Shown here: one piece after another, positions 1-6,793 of the stretch
Numbering within the stretch: the first letter of the stretch is position 1
How the letters are laid out: every line of letters starts with the position of its first letter
From: Marinimicrobium koreense
GTDB lineage: Bacteria > Pseudomonadota > Gammaproteobacteria > Pseudomonadales > Cellvibrionaceae
NCBI RefSeq assembly: GCF_003762925.1
Contig: NZ_RJUK01000001.1
Location: forward strand, 992,001-1,056,000
DNA: 64,000 bases
Direction: 5' to 3'
Program-made: the position numbers and the translations under genes
Notes under the pieces: model-generated
What the model saw: only the letters and a program-made list of their open reading frames with translations
The model's database searches: none
What the model was told of the DNA's origin: nothing

Positions 1-388
1 CTTTATCAATGATGAAGGTGGTGCGAATCAGCCCCATAAACTCTTTACCGGCAAACTGCTTCAGCCCCCAGACGCCATATTTTTCGGCAATCTGGTGCTC
101 CGGGTCGGACAGCAGGTCAAAGGTCAATCCCTGTTTGGCAATAAACTTCTGCAGTGCCGGCTCCTTGTCCGGACTCACTCCCAATACGACCGTATCGTAC
201 TGCGCCAGTTCCGCGAGCGAATCGCGCATGCCACAGGCCTGGACGGTGCAGCCCGGGGTGGAGGCCTTGGGATAGAAGTACAACACGACGTTCTGTTTAC
301 CTTTGAAGTCTTTCAGGCTGACCGCTTCACCATTCTGATTGTTCAGGGTGAAAGCCGGGGCCAGATTGCCGATTTTCGGTAATGCCAT
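1..388 (-). CDS. bcp: Thioredoxin-dependent peroxiredoxin Bcp (3' end outside window)
   Basis: The 129 visible codons begin MALPKIGNLAPAF and run off the left edge, so the C-terminus is missing. Bcp-type peroxiredoxins reduce hydroperoxides in the cytoplasm using a peroxidatic cysteine recycled by thioredoxin. The stretch TPGCTVQACGMRDS holds both the peroxidatic Cys and the second Cys five residues later, the spacing found in E. coli Bcp. The thioredoxin-fold strand VVLYFYPKAST precedes it, as expected. The ATG at 386-388 is preceded by GGAGCGAACC, a usable ribosome binding site. It is transcribed leftward, downstream of aguB but separated by an 83-bp gap, so co-transcription is uncertain. 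Confidence 0.93.
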   Translation of the reverse strand, partial: MALPKIGNLAPAFTLNNQNGEAVSLKDFKGKQNVVLYFYPKASTPGCTVQACGMRDSLAELAQYDTVVLGVSPDKEPALQKFIAKQGLTFDLLSDPEHQIAEKYGVWGLKQFAGKEFMGLIRTTFIIDK

Positions 389-471
389 GGTTCGCTCCGA
401 ATTGCATTGTCAAAGATCATCTTGAGGCACCGCACCGAAGTAGTGCAATGCCGTTTGCCGTTACGCCGAAC

Positions 472-1353
472 TCAATCCCGGTAGAGTTTGAGCAGGTCCC
501 CGTAATGGTCCACCCGCCGATCTCTCAGGTAGGGCCAGATGCGCCGCACGTTCTCGCTGCGCGCCATATCCAGGGAGACCACGGTGTGCTCCACCTGATC
601 TGTGCTGCCCTGGTAGAGAAACTCCCCCTGGGGGCCGGCGACAAAGCTGCTACCCCAGAAATCGATACCGGAGCCGCCGCCGGGATCGGTTTCGTGACCC
701 ATGCGGTTGACGCTGACCACGGGCACACCGTTGGCCACCGCATGGGCGCGCTGAATGGTGATCCAGGCCTGGCGCTGACGCTCCTGCTCCTCGGGGTCAT
801 CTTCCCGACTCCAGCCGATGGCGGTGGGGTAAATGAGCAGTTCCGCGCCCGCCATGGCCATCAGGCGGGCCGCTTCCGGGAACCACTGGTCCCAGCACAC
901 CAGAACTCCGAGCTTGCCCACTGAGGTCTGAATGGGCTGAAAGCCCAGATCGCCCGGGGTGAAATAGAACTTCTCGTAAAAACCCGGATCGTCCGGAATG
1001 TGCATTTTGCGGTAGGTGCCGGCGATGGTGCCATCGCGCTCCAGAACCACCGCTGTGTTGTGATACAGCCCCGGCGCCCGACGCTCGAACAGCGAGGCGA
1101 CAATCACCAGGTTCAGCTCGCGGGCCAGGGCGCCCAGACGATCGGTACTGGGGCCGGGAATGGGCTCTGCCAGATCAAACTCGTCCACGTCCTCCTGCTG
1201 ACAGAAATACAGGCCCCGGTGCAATTCCTGCAGCACCACCAACTGGGCGCCCTGCTCCGCCGCGCGGCGGATACCGTCAATGGAAGCCTGCAGGTTGGAT
1301 TCGAGGTCGGCACTGCAGGCGTGCTGAATCAGCCCGACGTTAAGCTGGGTCAT
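472..1353 (-). CDS. aguB: N-carbamoylputrescine amidase
   Basis: A 293-residue nitrilase-superfamily enzyme that hydrolyses N-carbamoylputrescine to putrescine, CO2 and ammonia, the second step of the agmatine route to putrescine. The Glu-Lys-Cys catalytic triad is visible as Glu43 (LQELHRGLYF), Lys116 (YRKMHIPDD) and Cys153 (VLVCWDQWFPE), and the DPGFYEKFYF segment is typical of this subfamily. Length is normal. Its start lies inside the end of aguA (14-bp overlap), so the two are almost certainly translationally coupled in one leftward operon. Catalytic assignment is strong; substrate is inferred from subfamily motifs and from pairing with aguA. Confidence 0.95.
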   Translation of the reverse strand: MTQLNVGLIQHACSADLESNLQASIDGIRRAAEQGAQLVVLQELHRGLYFCQQEDVDEFDLAEPIPGPSTDRLGALARELNLVIVASLFERRAPGLYHNTAVVLERDGTIAGTYRKMHIPDDPGFYEKFYFTPGDLGFQPIQTSVGKLGVLVCWDQWFPEAARLMAMAGAELLIYPTAIGWSREDDPEEQERQRQAWITIQRAHAVANGVPVVSVNRMGHETDPGGGSGIDFWGSSFVAGPQGEFLYQGSTDQVEHTVVSLDMARSENVRRIWPYLRDRRVDHYGDLLKLYRD

Positions 1354-2383
1354 AGAGAACTCCCTCGGGTAATTGCATGGTAATACAGTGCAGGCTGCCC
1401 CCCTGCTCGATCAGTACCGAGCAGGGAATGCCGAAGATGTGATAACCGGGAAAAGCCTGCATCACCTGCTCCAGGGCCTGTTCATCACTGGGGCAGTCGT
1501 ACTGCGGCACCAGAACGGCGCCATTGATGATCAGAAAGTTGGCGTAGGTGGCCGGCAGGCGCCGGCCGTCGTCGCTGTGTACCGCTCCCGGCCAGGGCAG
1601 TGGTACCAGTTGGTAGGGCTCGCCATCGGCATCGGTCATCAGCGCCAGTTCGGCTTCCATCGCCTTGAGTTCGGCGTAGTGCGAGTCCTCCGGGTCATCG
1701 CACTGTACATAGGCGATGACATTGTTTGGGCACAACCGCGCCAGGGTATCGATGTGGCTATCGGTGTCATCCCCTTCGAGATGGCCGTGCTTGAGCCAAT
1801 TGACCTTGCGTACCCTGAACGCCTCCTTCAGACGCATTTCAATGGCCTCCCGACTCAACCCCGGGTTGCGGTTCTCATTCAACAGGCAGACTTCGGTGGT
1901 GAGCAGCGTGCCGCGCCCATCGACCTCAATCGAACCGCCCTCCAGCACCCAATCCTGGCGCTCCAGCGCCACCTCGGGAAAGGCGCCGTCGCGATGCAGG
2001 CGCTCGGTAATGCCGTTGTCCAGATCGTGGGCAAACTTGCCGCCCCAGCCATTAAACTGAAAGTCCAACAGGACCGGACGCTCGCCCTCGAGCACGGTTA
2101 GCGGGCCGTGGTCCCGGGCCCAGGTATCGTTGCTCGGCGCCGGGCGCAGGTGAACGCTGTCCATGGGCACATTCATCGCCTCCAGGCGGCTCTGTATGGC
2201 GTCCAGCTCCTGCTCCGGCACGACTATGATCAGGTCCGCATAGTCCGCAATCACGGTCACCAGCCCCTCATACAGCGGGATCACCTCATCGAGCAGCGGC
2301 GCCCAATCGCTGTCCCCATGGGGCCAGGTCAGCAGCACGGCGTCCTGGGGTTCCCACTCGGCGGGCAGGCGGAATTGTGGCAT
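1340..2383 (-). CDS. aguA: Agmatine deiminase
   Basis: A 347-residue member of the peptidyl-arginine deiminase/guanidino-modifying family that converts agmatine to N-carbamoylputrescine and ammonia. The N-terminal MPQFRLPAEWEPQ, the TWARDHGPL segment and the C-terminal GGSLHCITMQLP, with the nucleophilic cysteine near residue 333, are family signatures. A GTG at 2392 would add three residues, but GAGGTG lies six bases before the ATG at 2383, so I chose that ATG. It is the first gene of the aguA-aguB pair and its last codons overlap aguB. The AT-rich sequence upstream shares a 154-bp divergent region with the J-domain gene at 2538. Confidence 0.95.
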   Translation of the reverse strand: MPQFRLPAEWEPQDAVLLTWPHGDSDWAPLLDEVIPLYEGLVTVIADYADLIIVVPEQELDAIQSRLEAMNVPMDSVHLRPAPSNDTWARDHGPLTVLEGERPVLLDFQFNGWGGKFAHDLDNGITERLHRDGAFPEVALERQDWVLEGGSIEVDGRGTLLTTEVCLLNENRNPGLSREAIEMRLKEAFRVRKVNWLKHGHLEGDDTDSHIDTLARLCPNNVIAYVQCDDPEDSHYAELKAMEAELALMTDADGEPYQLVPLPWPGAVHSDDGRRLPATYANFLIINGAVLVPQYDCPSDEQALEQVMQAFPGYHIFGIPCSVLIEQGGSLHCITMQLPEGVLYDPA

Positions 2384-2485
2384 CAAAAGCACCTCGTTGG
2401 TTCGGCTTCAAAGGGCGGCGATTATAGCGCATCCGGGCCGCTAAGGTCCGCCGCGCTAACACTATCACCCGCCGCTCACCCTCTC

Positions 2486-2491
2486 TATAAT
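2486..2491 (+). promoter_or_regulatory. Candidate -10 box for the J-domain gene
   Basis: A perfect TATAAT lies 47 bases upstream of the ATG at 2538, in the divergent gap between aguA and the J-domain gene. No convincing TTGACA-like box sits 16-18 bases upstream, so this is only a candidate. Confidence 0.35.
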
Positions 2492-2537
2492 AGCCGCCAC
2501 TGAATACGTCGCGCTTGAGCGACCGGACGAGTTCACT

Positions 2538-3017
2538 ATGCTTCGATTGCTTATCGCCCTGATTGTCATCATCGGCCTCTGGGCAGCCATGGCCCATATC
2601 CGGCGCCTGCCGCCGGCCGAGCGCAAGCGCCTGTACTGGCGCCTCGGTCTGTGGGGCGGCGGTCTGGGACTGATTCTGATGGTCGCCACCGGGCGGGCCC
2701 ACTGGCTGTTTGCCGTGCTGGGCGCCCTGCTCCCCCTGGCGAAAACCGCCATTGCCCTGGGCCTGCAGTTTTTCCCGCTGTGGAAGCAGCGCCAGCAGCA
2801 GGCCGGCCCCGCCAGCCCGCCGAGCGGTCCCATGGATGTACGCGAAGCCATGGACACGCTGGGCCTGAAAGGCGACGAGCAGGCACTTACTCGGGAGGAC
2901 ATCATCGGTGCCCACCGCAAACTGATGCAGAAGCTGCACCCGGACCGGGGCGGCAATGACTATCTGGCGGCCAAGGTCAACGAGGCCAAAGAGCTGTTAC
3001 TCAAACGCCTGAGCTGA
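2538..3017 (+). CDS. Membrane-anchored J-domain protein
   Basis: A 159-residue protein with one N-terminal membrane segment (about residues 3-20), a second hydrophobic stretch (about 38-80) and a C-terminal J-domain. The J-domain carries HPD at 134-136 ([11 protein letters not shown]), the motif that stimulates DnaK ATPase activity. The order (membrane anchor first, short J-domain at the C-terminus) resembles the Pam18/DNAJC15 type rather than DnaJ. It probably recruits DnaK to the inner membrane; the client is unknown. It converges with cmoM, only six bases separate the stop codons, and the last codons lie inside a 17-bp perfect inverted repeat (see 2996-3045). Confidence 0.85.
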   Translation: MLRLLIALIVIIGLWAAMAHIRRLPPAERKRLYWRLGLWGGGLGLILMVATGRAHWLFAVLGALLPLAKTAIALGLQFFPLWKQRQQQAGPASPPSGPMDVREAMDTLGLKGDEQALTREDIIGAHRKLMQKLHPDRGGNDYLAAKVNEAKELLLKRLS

Positions 3018-3045
3018 TGGATATCAGGTCAGGCGTTTGAGTAAC
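2996..3045. terminator. Palindrome spanning the convergent gene ends
   Basis: A perfect 17-bp inverted repeat (2996-3012 against 3029-3045) with a 16-base loop covers the last codons and stops of both the J-domain gene and cmoM. The position between convergent genes suggests a bidirectional terminator or mRNA end-protection hairpin. There is no T-run, so intrinsic termination is not proven. Confidence 0.5.
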
Positions 3046-3839
3046 ACATGCACATACCGTCCGAGCGAGCGGTAGGGTTCCAACTGCGAGAGTCGCAGCT
3101 CCTGCTCCAGCACCTTGTCCGGCGCCTGCTCGCGCAGTGACTTGTCCAGAATGTAGTCGTGAAACACCCGGATGCCACTGGTGGCCAGCCGCTCCAACGG
3201 CCTCGCCGCCAGCCACTGATCCACCGTCTCCGGATAGAGCGGATTGATGGGGGACAGACTGCCCCGAAACCCGCCGTAATCCCCCCGCTCCACCTTCTTG
3301 AAGTTGGCCCGCAGCAGGTTTTTGTACACCGCGCCGTGCAGATTGTAGTAGCACAGGGAGAGGTGACCGCCGGGCTTGAGCCAGCGAATCAGGTGATCGA
3401 TCAGGGCTTCCGGATCCAGCACCCATTCAAGTACCGCGTGACAGATCACCAGATCAAAAGGCTCAGCCTCTTCTGGCAAGGCGTCGTCCAGAGACTGGAT
3501 GGCGCTCTGCACCAGGGTCACCCGATCGCTGACCCCCAGCTGATCCGCTTCCGCCCGGGCACCAAGCAGCATCTGCTCAGACAGGTCGCACAGGGTAATG
3601 GCATGCCCGGCCCGCGCCAGGGGCAGGGAAAACTGACCCTGGCCGCCACCGGCATCCAGAATGCGCAGGGGCGGCCGACCGGTGTCGGGCACAAAAGGCG
3701 GAAACGGCCAGTGTTGACCAAAGTCGCGGCGCAGCACGCTGAGCCGGATACGCCCTTTGAGCCCACCGTAGACATTGCGGGCGAAACGCTGGGCGAGATC
3801 GTCAAAGTTGCGGTCGCCGGTGACCGGTTGCTTGGGCAT
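3024..3839 (-). CDS. cmoM: tRNA 5-carboxymethoxyuridine methyltransferase CmoM
   Basis: A 271-residue class I SAM methyltransferase. The N-terminus (DRNFDDLAQRFARNVYGG) and the SAM-binding motif I (ILDAGGGQGQFSLPLA) match the CmoM/SmtA family, which methylates 5-carboxymethoxyuridine at tRNA position 34 to mcmo5U. Post-I and motif IV regions (CDLSEQML; FDLVICHAVLEWV) follow in order. It lies eight bases downstream of miaE, another tRNA modification gene, which supports the assignment. Its C-terminus (VLLKRLT) resembles that of the convergent J-domain protein (LLLKRLS) because both are encoded by the two arms of one palindrome. Confidence 0.9.
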   Translation of the reverse strand: MPKQPVTGDRNFDDLAQRFARNVYGGLKGRIRLSVLRRDFGQHWPFPPFVPDTGRPPLRILDAGGGQGQFSLPLARAGHAITLCDLSEQMLLGARAEADQLGVSDRVTLVQSAIQSLDDALPEEAEPFDLVICHAVLEWVLDPEALIDHLIRWLKPGGHLSLCYYNLHGAVYKNLLRANFKKVERGDYGGFRGSLSPINPLYPETVDQWLAARPLERLATSGIRVFHDYILDKSLREQAPDKVLEQELRLSQLEPYRSLGRYVHVLLKRLT

Positions 3840-3847
3840 AGCGTGCC

Positions 3848-4459
3848 TCAGGCGGCCTGGGGCACGCCGCTGTGAAAGCGGAAGGTGTCATCCGGCGATT
3901 CGATCAGCGAACGTTCCAGTGCCAGAAACTCTTCCACCCGAGCCTCGATGGACTCCCCACCGGCGGCCTTGCGGGCCAGCTTAAGATAGTCCTGAAAGTG
4001 CCGGGCCTCGGACTTGAGCAGCGACAGATAAAACCCCTGCAGCTCTTCATCCAGGTGCGGGGCCAATTTGGCGAAGCGCTCACAGGAGCGGGCTTCGATG
4101 ATCCCGCCCACAATCAGGGTATCCACGTAGCGCCCCGGCTCGTGGGTACGGATCGGCTTGCGCAGCTCGGAGGCATAGCGGCTGGGGGAAATCTGCCCGT
4201 AAGCGATGTCGCGCTTTTGCATCAGGCTCATCACTTGCTCGTAGTGACGCAGCTCTTCCCGGGCCAGCCGGGACATCTTATGCATCATCTCGAAGTCGCC
4301 CACATAGCGGTACATCAGCGTCAGCGCGGTGGACGCGGCCTTCTTTTCGCAGTTGGCATGATCGAGTAACAGCAGCGGCTCATTGGCCAGCGCCCAGCGA
4401 ACCCAGGCATCCGGAGTTTCGCACTGAAGAAAATCAAGAATAGGTTTTATATCAGTCAT
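3848..4459 (-). CDS. miaE: tRNA-(ms2io6A)-hydroxylase MiaE
   Basis: A 203-residue ferritin-like diiron oxygenase that hydroxylates the isopentenyl group of ms2i6A37 in tRNAs reading codons that start with U. The four-helix diiron ligands appear as an early Glu (LDHANCEKKAA), the ExxH in REELRHYEQV, a later Glu (GGIIEARSCERF) and a second ExxH in SEARHFQDYLKLA. Length is typical. It lies between a DUF1289 gene (4474) and cmoM in a tight leftward cluster, consistent with a small tRNA-modification operon. Confidence 0.93.
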   Translation of the reverse strand: MTDIKPILDFLQCETPDAWVRWALANEPLLLLDHANCEKKAASTALTLMYRYVGDFEMMHKMSRLAREELRHYEQVMSLMQKRDIAYGQISPSRYASELRKPIRTHEPGRYVDTLIVGGIIEARSCERFAKLAPHLDEELQGFYLSLLKSEARHFQDYLKLARKAAGGESIEARVEEFLALERSLIESPDDTFRFHSGVPQAA

Positions 4460-4473
4460 TTACATCACAAAGT

Positions 4474-4962
4474 TCAAGTGTTTTGCGCTGCTTTTTGCAT
4501 CGCATCCGCGGCCAAACCCGGGGCAATATAGCGCTCGTAGTGCGCGCAGGAAAGCTCGTAATAGTCGTGATCGATCTGATCGCGCAGCTCGGGTAGAGAA
4601 TACGCCCGCCATTCGGGGCGCACCCGCAGACCGTAGTGCGCCGGTTCCCGGATCTGGCTGGCCCCGGCCTTGAGCAGATCGAAGATCCAGCAGTGCGGGT
4701 CCCGATCTTCGTTGAACCGCACCTGCTGGTGCCGGATCTGCTCGTGCAAAACGGCTTCGTCCAGAATCTCGAAGCGCGCCGCCACCACCTGGGTCAGAAA
4801 GGCCTCCAGGCGTTTGACGATAATGTAGCGCTGCTCCTGATCGTAGGCATTCCAGTCGATCACCTCATGGGCAAATCGCTTGCAGCCCCGGCACACGCTA
4901 TCCCCGATGCCCGTTGAACAGACACCAACACAGGGGGTTTTGACCCGCTTGAATACTGCCAT
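4474..4962 (-). CDS. DUF1289 cysteine-rich protein
   Basis: A 162-residue protein with an N-terminal DUF1289 module: Cys11, Cys15, Cys24 and Cys27 in the pattern CVGVC...CRGC, which probably binds a metal or an Fe-S cluster. Most DUF1289 proteins are under 100 residues; here the module is followed by about 130 charged residues without a fold I recognise. It lies 14 bases upstream of miaE and just after a lipoprotein gene (end 4964), all leftward. The proximity to tRNA-modification genes is suggestive only. Confidence 0.8.
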   Translation of the reverse strand: MAVFKRVKTPCVGVCSTGIGDSVCRGCKRFAHEVIDWNAYDQEQRYIIVKRLEAFLTQVVAARFEILDEAVLHEQIRHQQVRFNEDRDPHCWIFDLLKAGASQIREPAHYGLRVRPEWRAYSLPELRDQIDHDYYELSCAHYERYIAPGLAADAMQKAAQNT

Positions 4963-4963
4963 A

Positions 4964-6022
4964 TCAATAAGGATATCCCGCTACATCCAGTTCAATCTGC
5001 CAGAGCGTACCCGCGCCGGTCAGGTACAGCGTCTGACGCTCGGGGCCGCCGAATGCGGCATTGGTGATATTCGCATCGACACGGATCTCCGCCAGGGATT
5101 CACCCTCAGGGGAGAACACCCGCACCCGCTGCTTGGTGTGTTCGGTGACATAGATGTTACCCAGGCAGTCAATCGCCATACCGTCGGGGACAGTCACCTC
5201 GGCCAGATCCCGCTGCCCGGTTACCTGCCCGTCCGCATCCAGCGAATACGCCCTGAGCACGCCCTGCTCGCCGCCGCCGGCGACGTAGAGGGTCTGCTCA
5301 TCCGGGGACAGGGAGACACCATTGGGATTGCTCAGGGTATCGTCCACCACGGACACACCGTCGGAATCAATACGATAGACCCGGGTCTTTGGTTGTCCAC
5401 CCGGTGCCGCTGAGCGCTGAAAGTCCGGGTCGGTAAAGTAGATCGCGCCATCGCGGGTCAGGGTCAGGTCGTTGGGGGAGTTGAACGGGCTGTCGGCATA
5501 CTCATCCCAGACAATCTCCCGGTCGCCGGTAGAGAGCTCGTAGCGTGAGATGGCCTTGGCATCGTGGGTGGCGGCCATCAGAAAGCCTTCGGCATCCACC
5601 GCCAGGCCATTGCTGCCGCTGTCTTCCAGCGCGGTTTCCAGGGTACCTTCCGCCGTCAGGCGCTGCACTCGCGAGGGGAAGCCTTCCTGAAAGGTAAAAT
5701 CGGAGAAGTACAGGGACCCACCAATCCACACCGGCCCTTCATACAGGCCCGCTTCTTCCTGGGTGGTGGCGGAGCCCGGAATCCGCTCGGCAGTCAGAGT
5801 ACCCGAGGGTGCCTGACCGGCGTCTTGCGGGCACTGCCAATGGCTGTCTGGCGTGGACGCGGTACCGGGATTGTCCGGGTCGCTGTACTCGACTCCACTG
5901 GCCGCGGCATTACCGGAGGCTTCGGGTGCCGGCTGCGTCTCTTCGGCGGGTTCACAGCCCCAGAGAATCAGCGCGGTCAGTGCGGCACTCAGAGGCGCCA
6001 GGGTGTGTCGGGTGGTGTTCAT
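4964..6022 (-). CDS. SMP-30/gluconolactonase-like lipoprotein
   Basis: A 352-residue predicted lipoprotein: a hydrophobic N-terminus ends in ALILWGC, giving a lipobox with the modified Cys near residue 23, followed by a Glu/Ala/Pro-rich spacer. The rest is a six-bladed beta-propeller of the SMP-30/LRE type, with family motifs such as SNGLAVDAEG, NSPNDLTLTRDGAIYFTDP, NPNGVSLSPDEQTLYV and DGMAIDCLGNIYVTEH, including the Asn/Asp residues that bind the divalent metal. Such proteins hydrolyse lactones (gluconolactonase); the actual substrate is unknown. Its ATG is followed upstream by a 771-bp gene-free gap. Confidence 0.85.
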   Translation of the reverse strand: MNTTRHTLAPLSAALTALILWGCEPAEETQPAPEASGNAAASGVEYSDPDNPGTASTPDSHWQCPQDAGQAPSGTLTAERIPGSATTQEEAGLYEGPVWIGGSLYFSDFTFQEGFPSRVQRLTAEGTLETALEDSGSNGLAVDAEGFLMAATHDAKAISRYELSTGDREIVWDEYADSPFNSPNDLTLTRDGAIYFTDPDFQRSAAPGGQPKTRVYRIDSDGVSVVDDTLSNPNGVSLSPDEQTLYVAGGGEQGVLRAYSLDADGQVTGQRDLAEVTVPDGMAIDCLGNIYVTEHTKQRVRVFSPEGESLAEIRVDANITNAAFGGPERQTLYLTGAGTLWQIELDVAGYPY

Positions 6023-6225
6023 GGAGGATGTCCTTGTGCCGATTTTAAGTTATTTATAGCTTTAGGTTCTGACTGTAACCCATTGTTTTTAATACAATCC
6101 AATCAATCAGAAAATCAACAATCATTATACCGATCACTTGAATCATGAGCCAGTAACTTTAGTTTGACCGCCAGTCGATCGGCGCTCTTTGCTCCTCCAA
6201 AAAGGCGCTCCGATCATAATGCTCC

Positions 6226-6324
6226 GATGGGGTATAGCCTTGCGAGACACGCCGTAAACCCATCCATGGGGGCTCATCACCCGCCATCCAGGCGGGTGAC
6301 GGTCTCACAAGGCTATACCCCATC
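6226..6324 (-). repeat. Palindromic repeat, copy A (subfamily I, locus 1)
   Basis: The outer stem pairs 6226-6248 with 6302-6324 (23 bp, one C/A mismatch that would be a G-U wobble in minus-strand RNA). Inside are a 9-bp hairpin (6277-6299, TCACCCGCC against GGCGGGTGA) and a small conserved hairpin CCCATCCATGGG (6259-6270). The core TTTACGGCGTGTC lies on the minus strand at 6246-6258. Its closest relative is copy D at 48816-48908. Confidence 0.85.
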
Positions 6325-6382
6325 TCCGCAGTGCGAACGTAACGTTTCGGGAAATAGCACCTTAAGTTCAATTTGGCACTGA

Positions 6383-6492
6383 GGGCCGGGAAGGGAAAGC
6401 CCTTTCAAGACCGTAAGCGGAGGGACTCCGCGCGTCGAGCCCCCAGGGATGGGTTTACGGCGTGTCTTGAAAGGGCTTTCCCTTCGCGGCCC
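6383..6492 (+). repeat. Palindromic repeat, copy B (subfamily II, locus 1)
   Basis: The outer stem pairs 6390-6411 with 6464-6485 (22 bp, perfect) and is extended by GGGCCG (6383-6388) against CGGCCC (6487-6492). Inside are GCGGAG/CTCCGC and the conserved small hairpin CCCAGGGATGGG (6442-6453). The core TTTACGGCGTGTC is at 6454-6466. Copy C at 48522-48617 has the same interior; the 22-bp stems differ only at four positions and all four are compensated in the other arm. Confidence 0.88.
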
Positions 6493-6527
6493 GGACTTGA
6501 TGCTTTCCACCAGTCTATCTGCCATAT

Positions 6528-6563
6528 TCGGCGTGCCTCACAAGGGTATGCCCCGTCGGAGCG
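6528..6563 (+). repeat. Orphan 3' half of a subfamily I palindrome
   Basis: The stretch from CGGCGTGCCTCACAAGG onward resembles the core, 3' arm and right flank of copy A read on its motif strand, but the matching 5' arm and inner hairpins are absent. It looks like a decayed or truncated copy. Confidence 0.55.
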
Positions 6564-6617
6564 CCACAACCGGAGCACCATAAGCATCGAAGCTCCATAC
6601 AGCCCAACCGGGCGCCC

Positions 6618-6646
6618 TACACACTTAAAGGGGGTTACTGTATAAT
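6618..6646 (+). promoter_or_regulatory. Candidate sigma-70 promoter of acnB
   Basis: A perfect TATAAT (6641-6646) follows TACACA (6618-6623, four of six matches to TTGACA) with 17-bp spacing. It would give a leader of about 140 bases before the GTG start of acnB. Confidence 0.55.
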
Positions 6647-6793
6647 CCGCCGCCGTTGAGCCGTGCCATCAACCGCCTCCCGGGGCGCGGCGCCGGACCC
6701 TGGGTCCACTCGCATCCATGACGGTCATGGATAGTCTCTCAAGGCAGAGATCCTGTTGAGAGAGTAACCCCACAAAATCAGAGGAACTCAATC

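Larger units (their letters stand above)
6023..6793. other. Gene-free gap with two palindromes, an orphan half-copy and the acnB promoter
   Basis: This 771-bp stretch holds the divergent upstream regions of the lipoprotein gene and acnB. The first 170 bases are AT-rich and carry nothing I can name. Then come palindrome A (6226-6324), palindrome B (6383-6492), an orphan half of an A-type palindrome (6528-6563), a candidate promoter (6618-6646) and a 147-bp leader before acnB. The short reading frames here are made of palindrome sequence and look non-coding. Confidence 0.75.

Noticed and set aside
6226-6492. Rho-independent terminators
   Set aside because: The palindromes lack T-runs, are much longer than usual, contain inner hairpins, and locus 1 lies between divergent gene starts rather than at gene ends.
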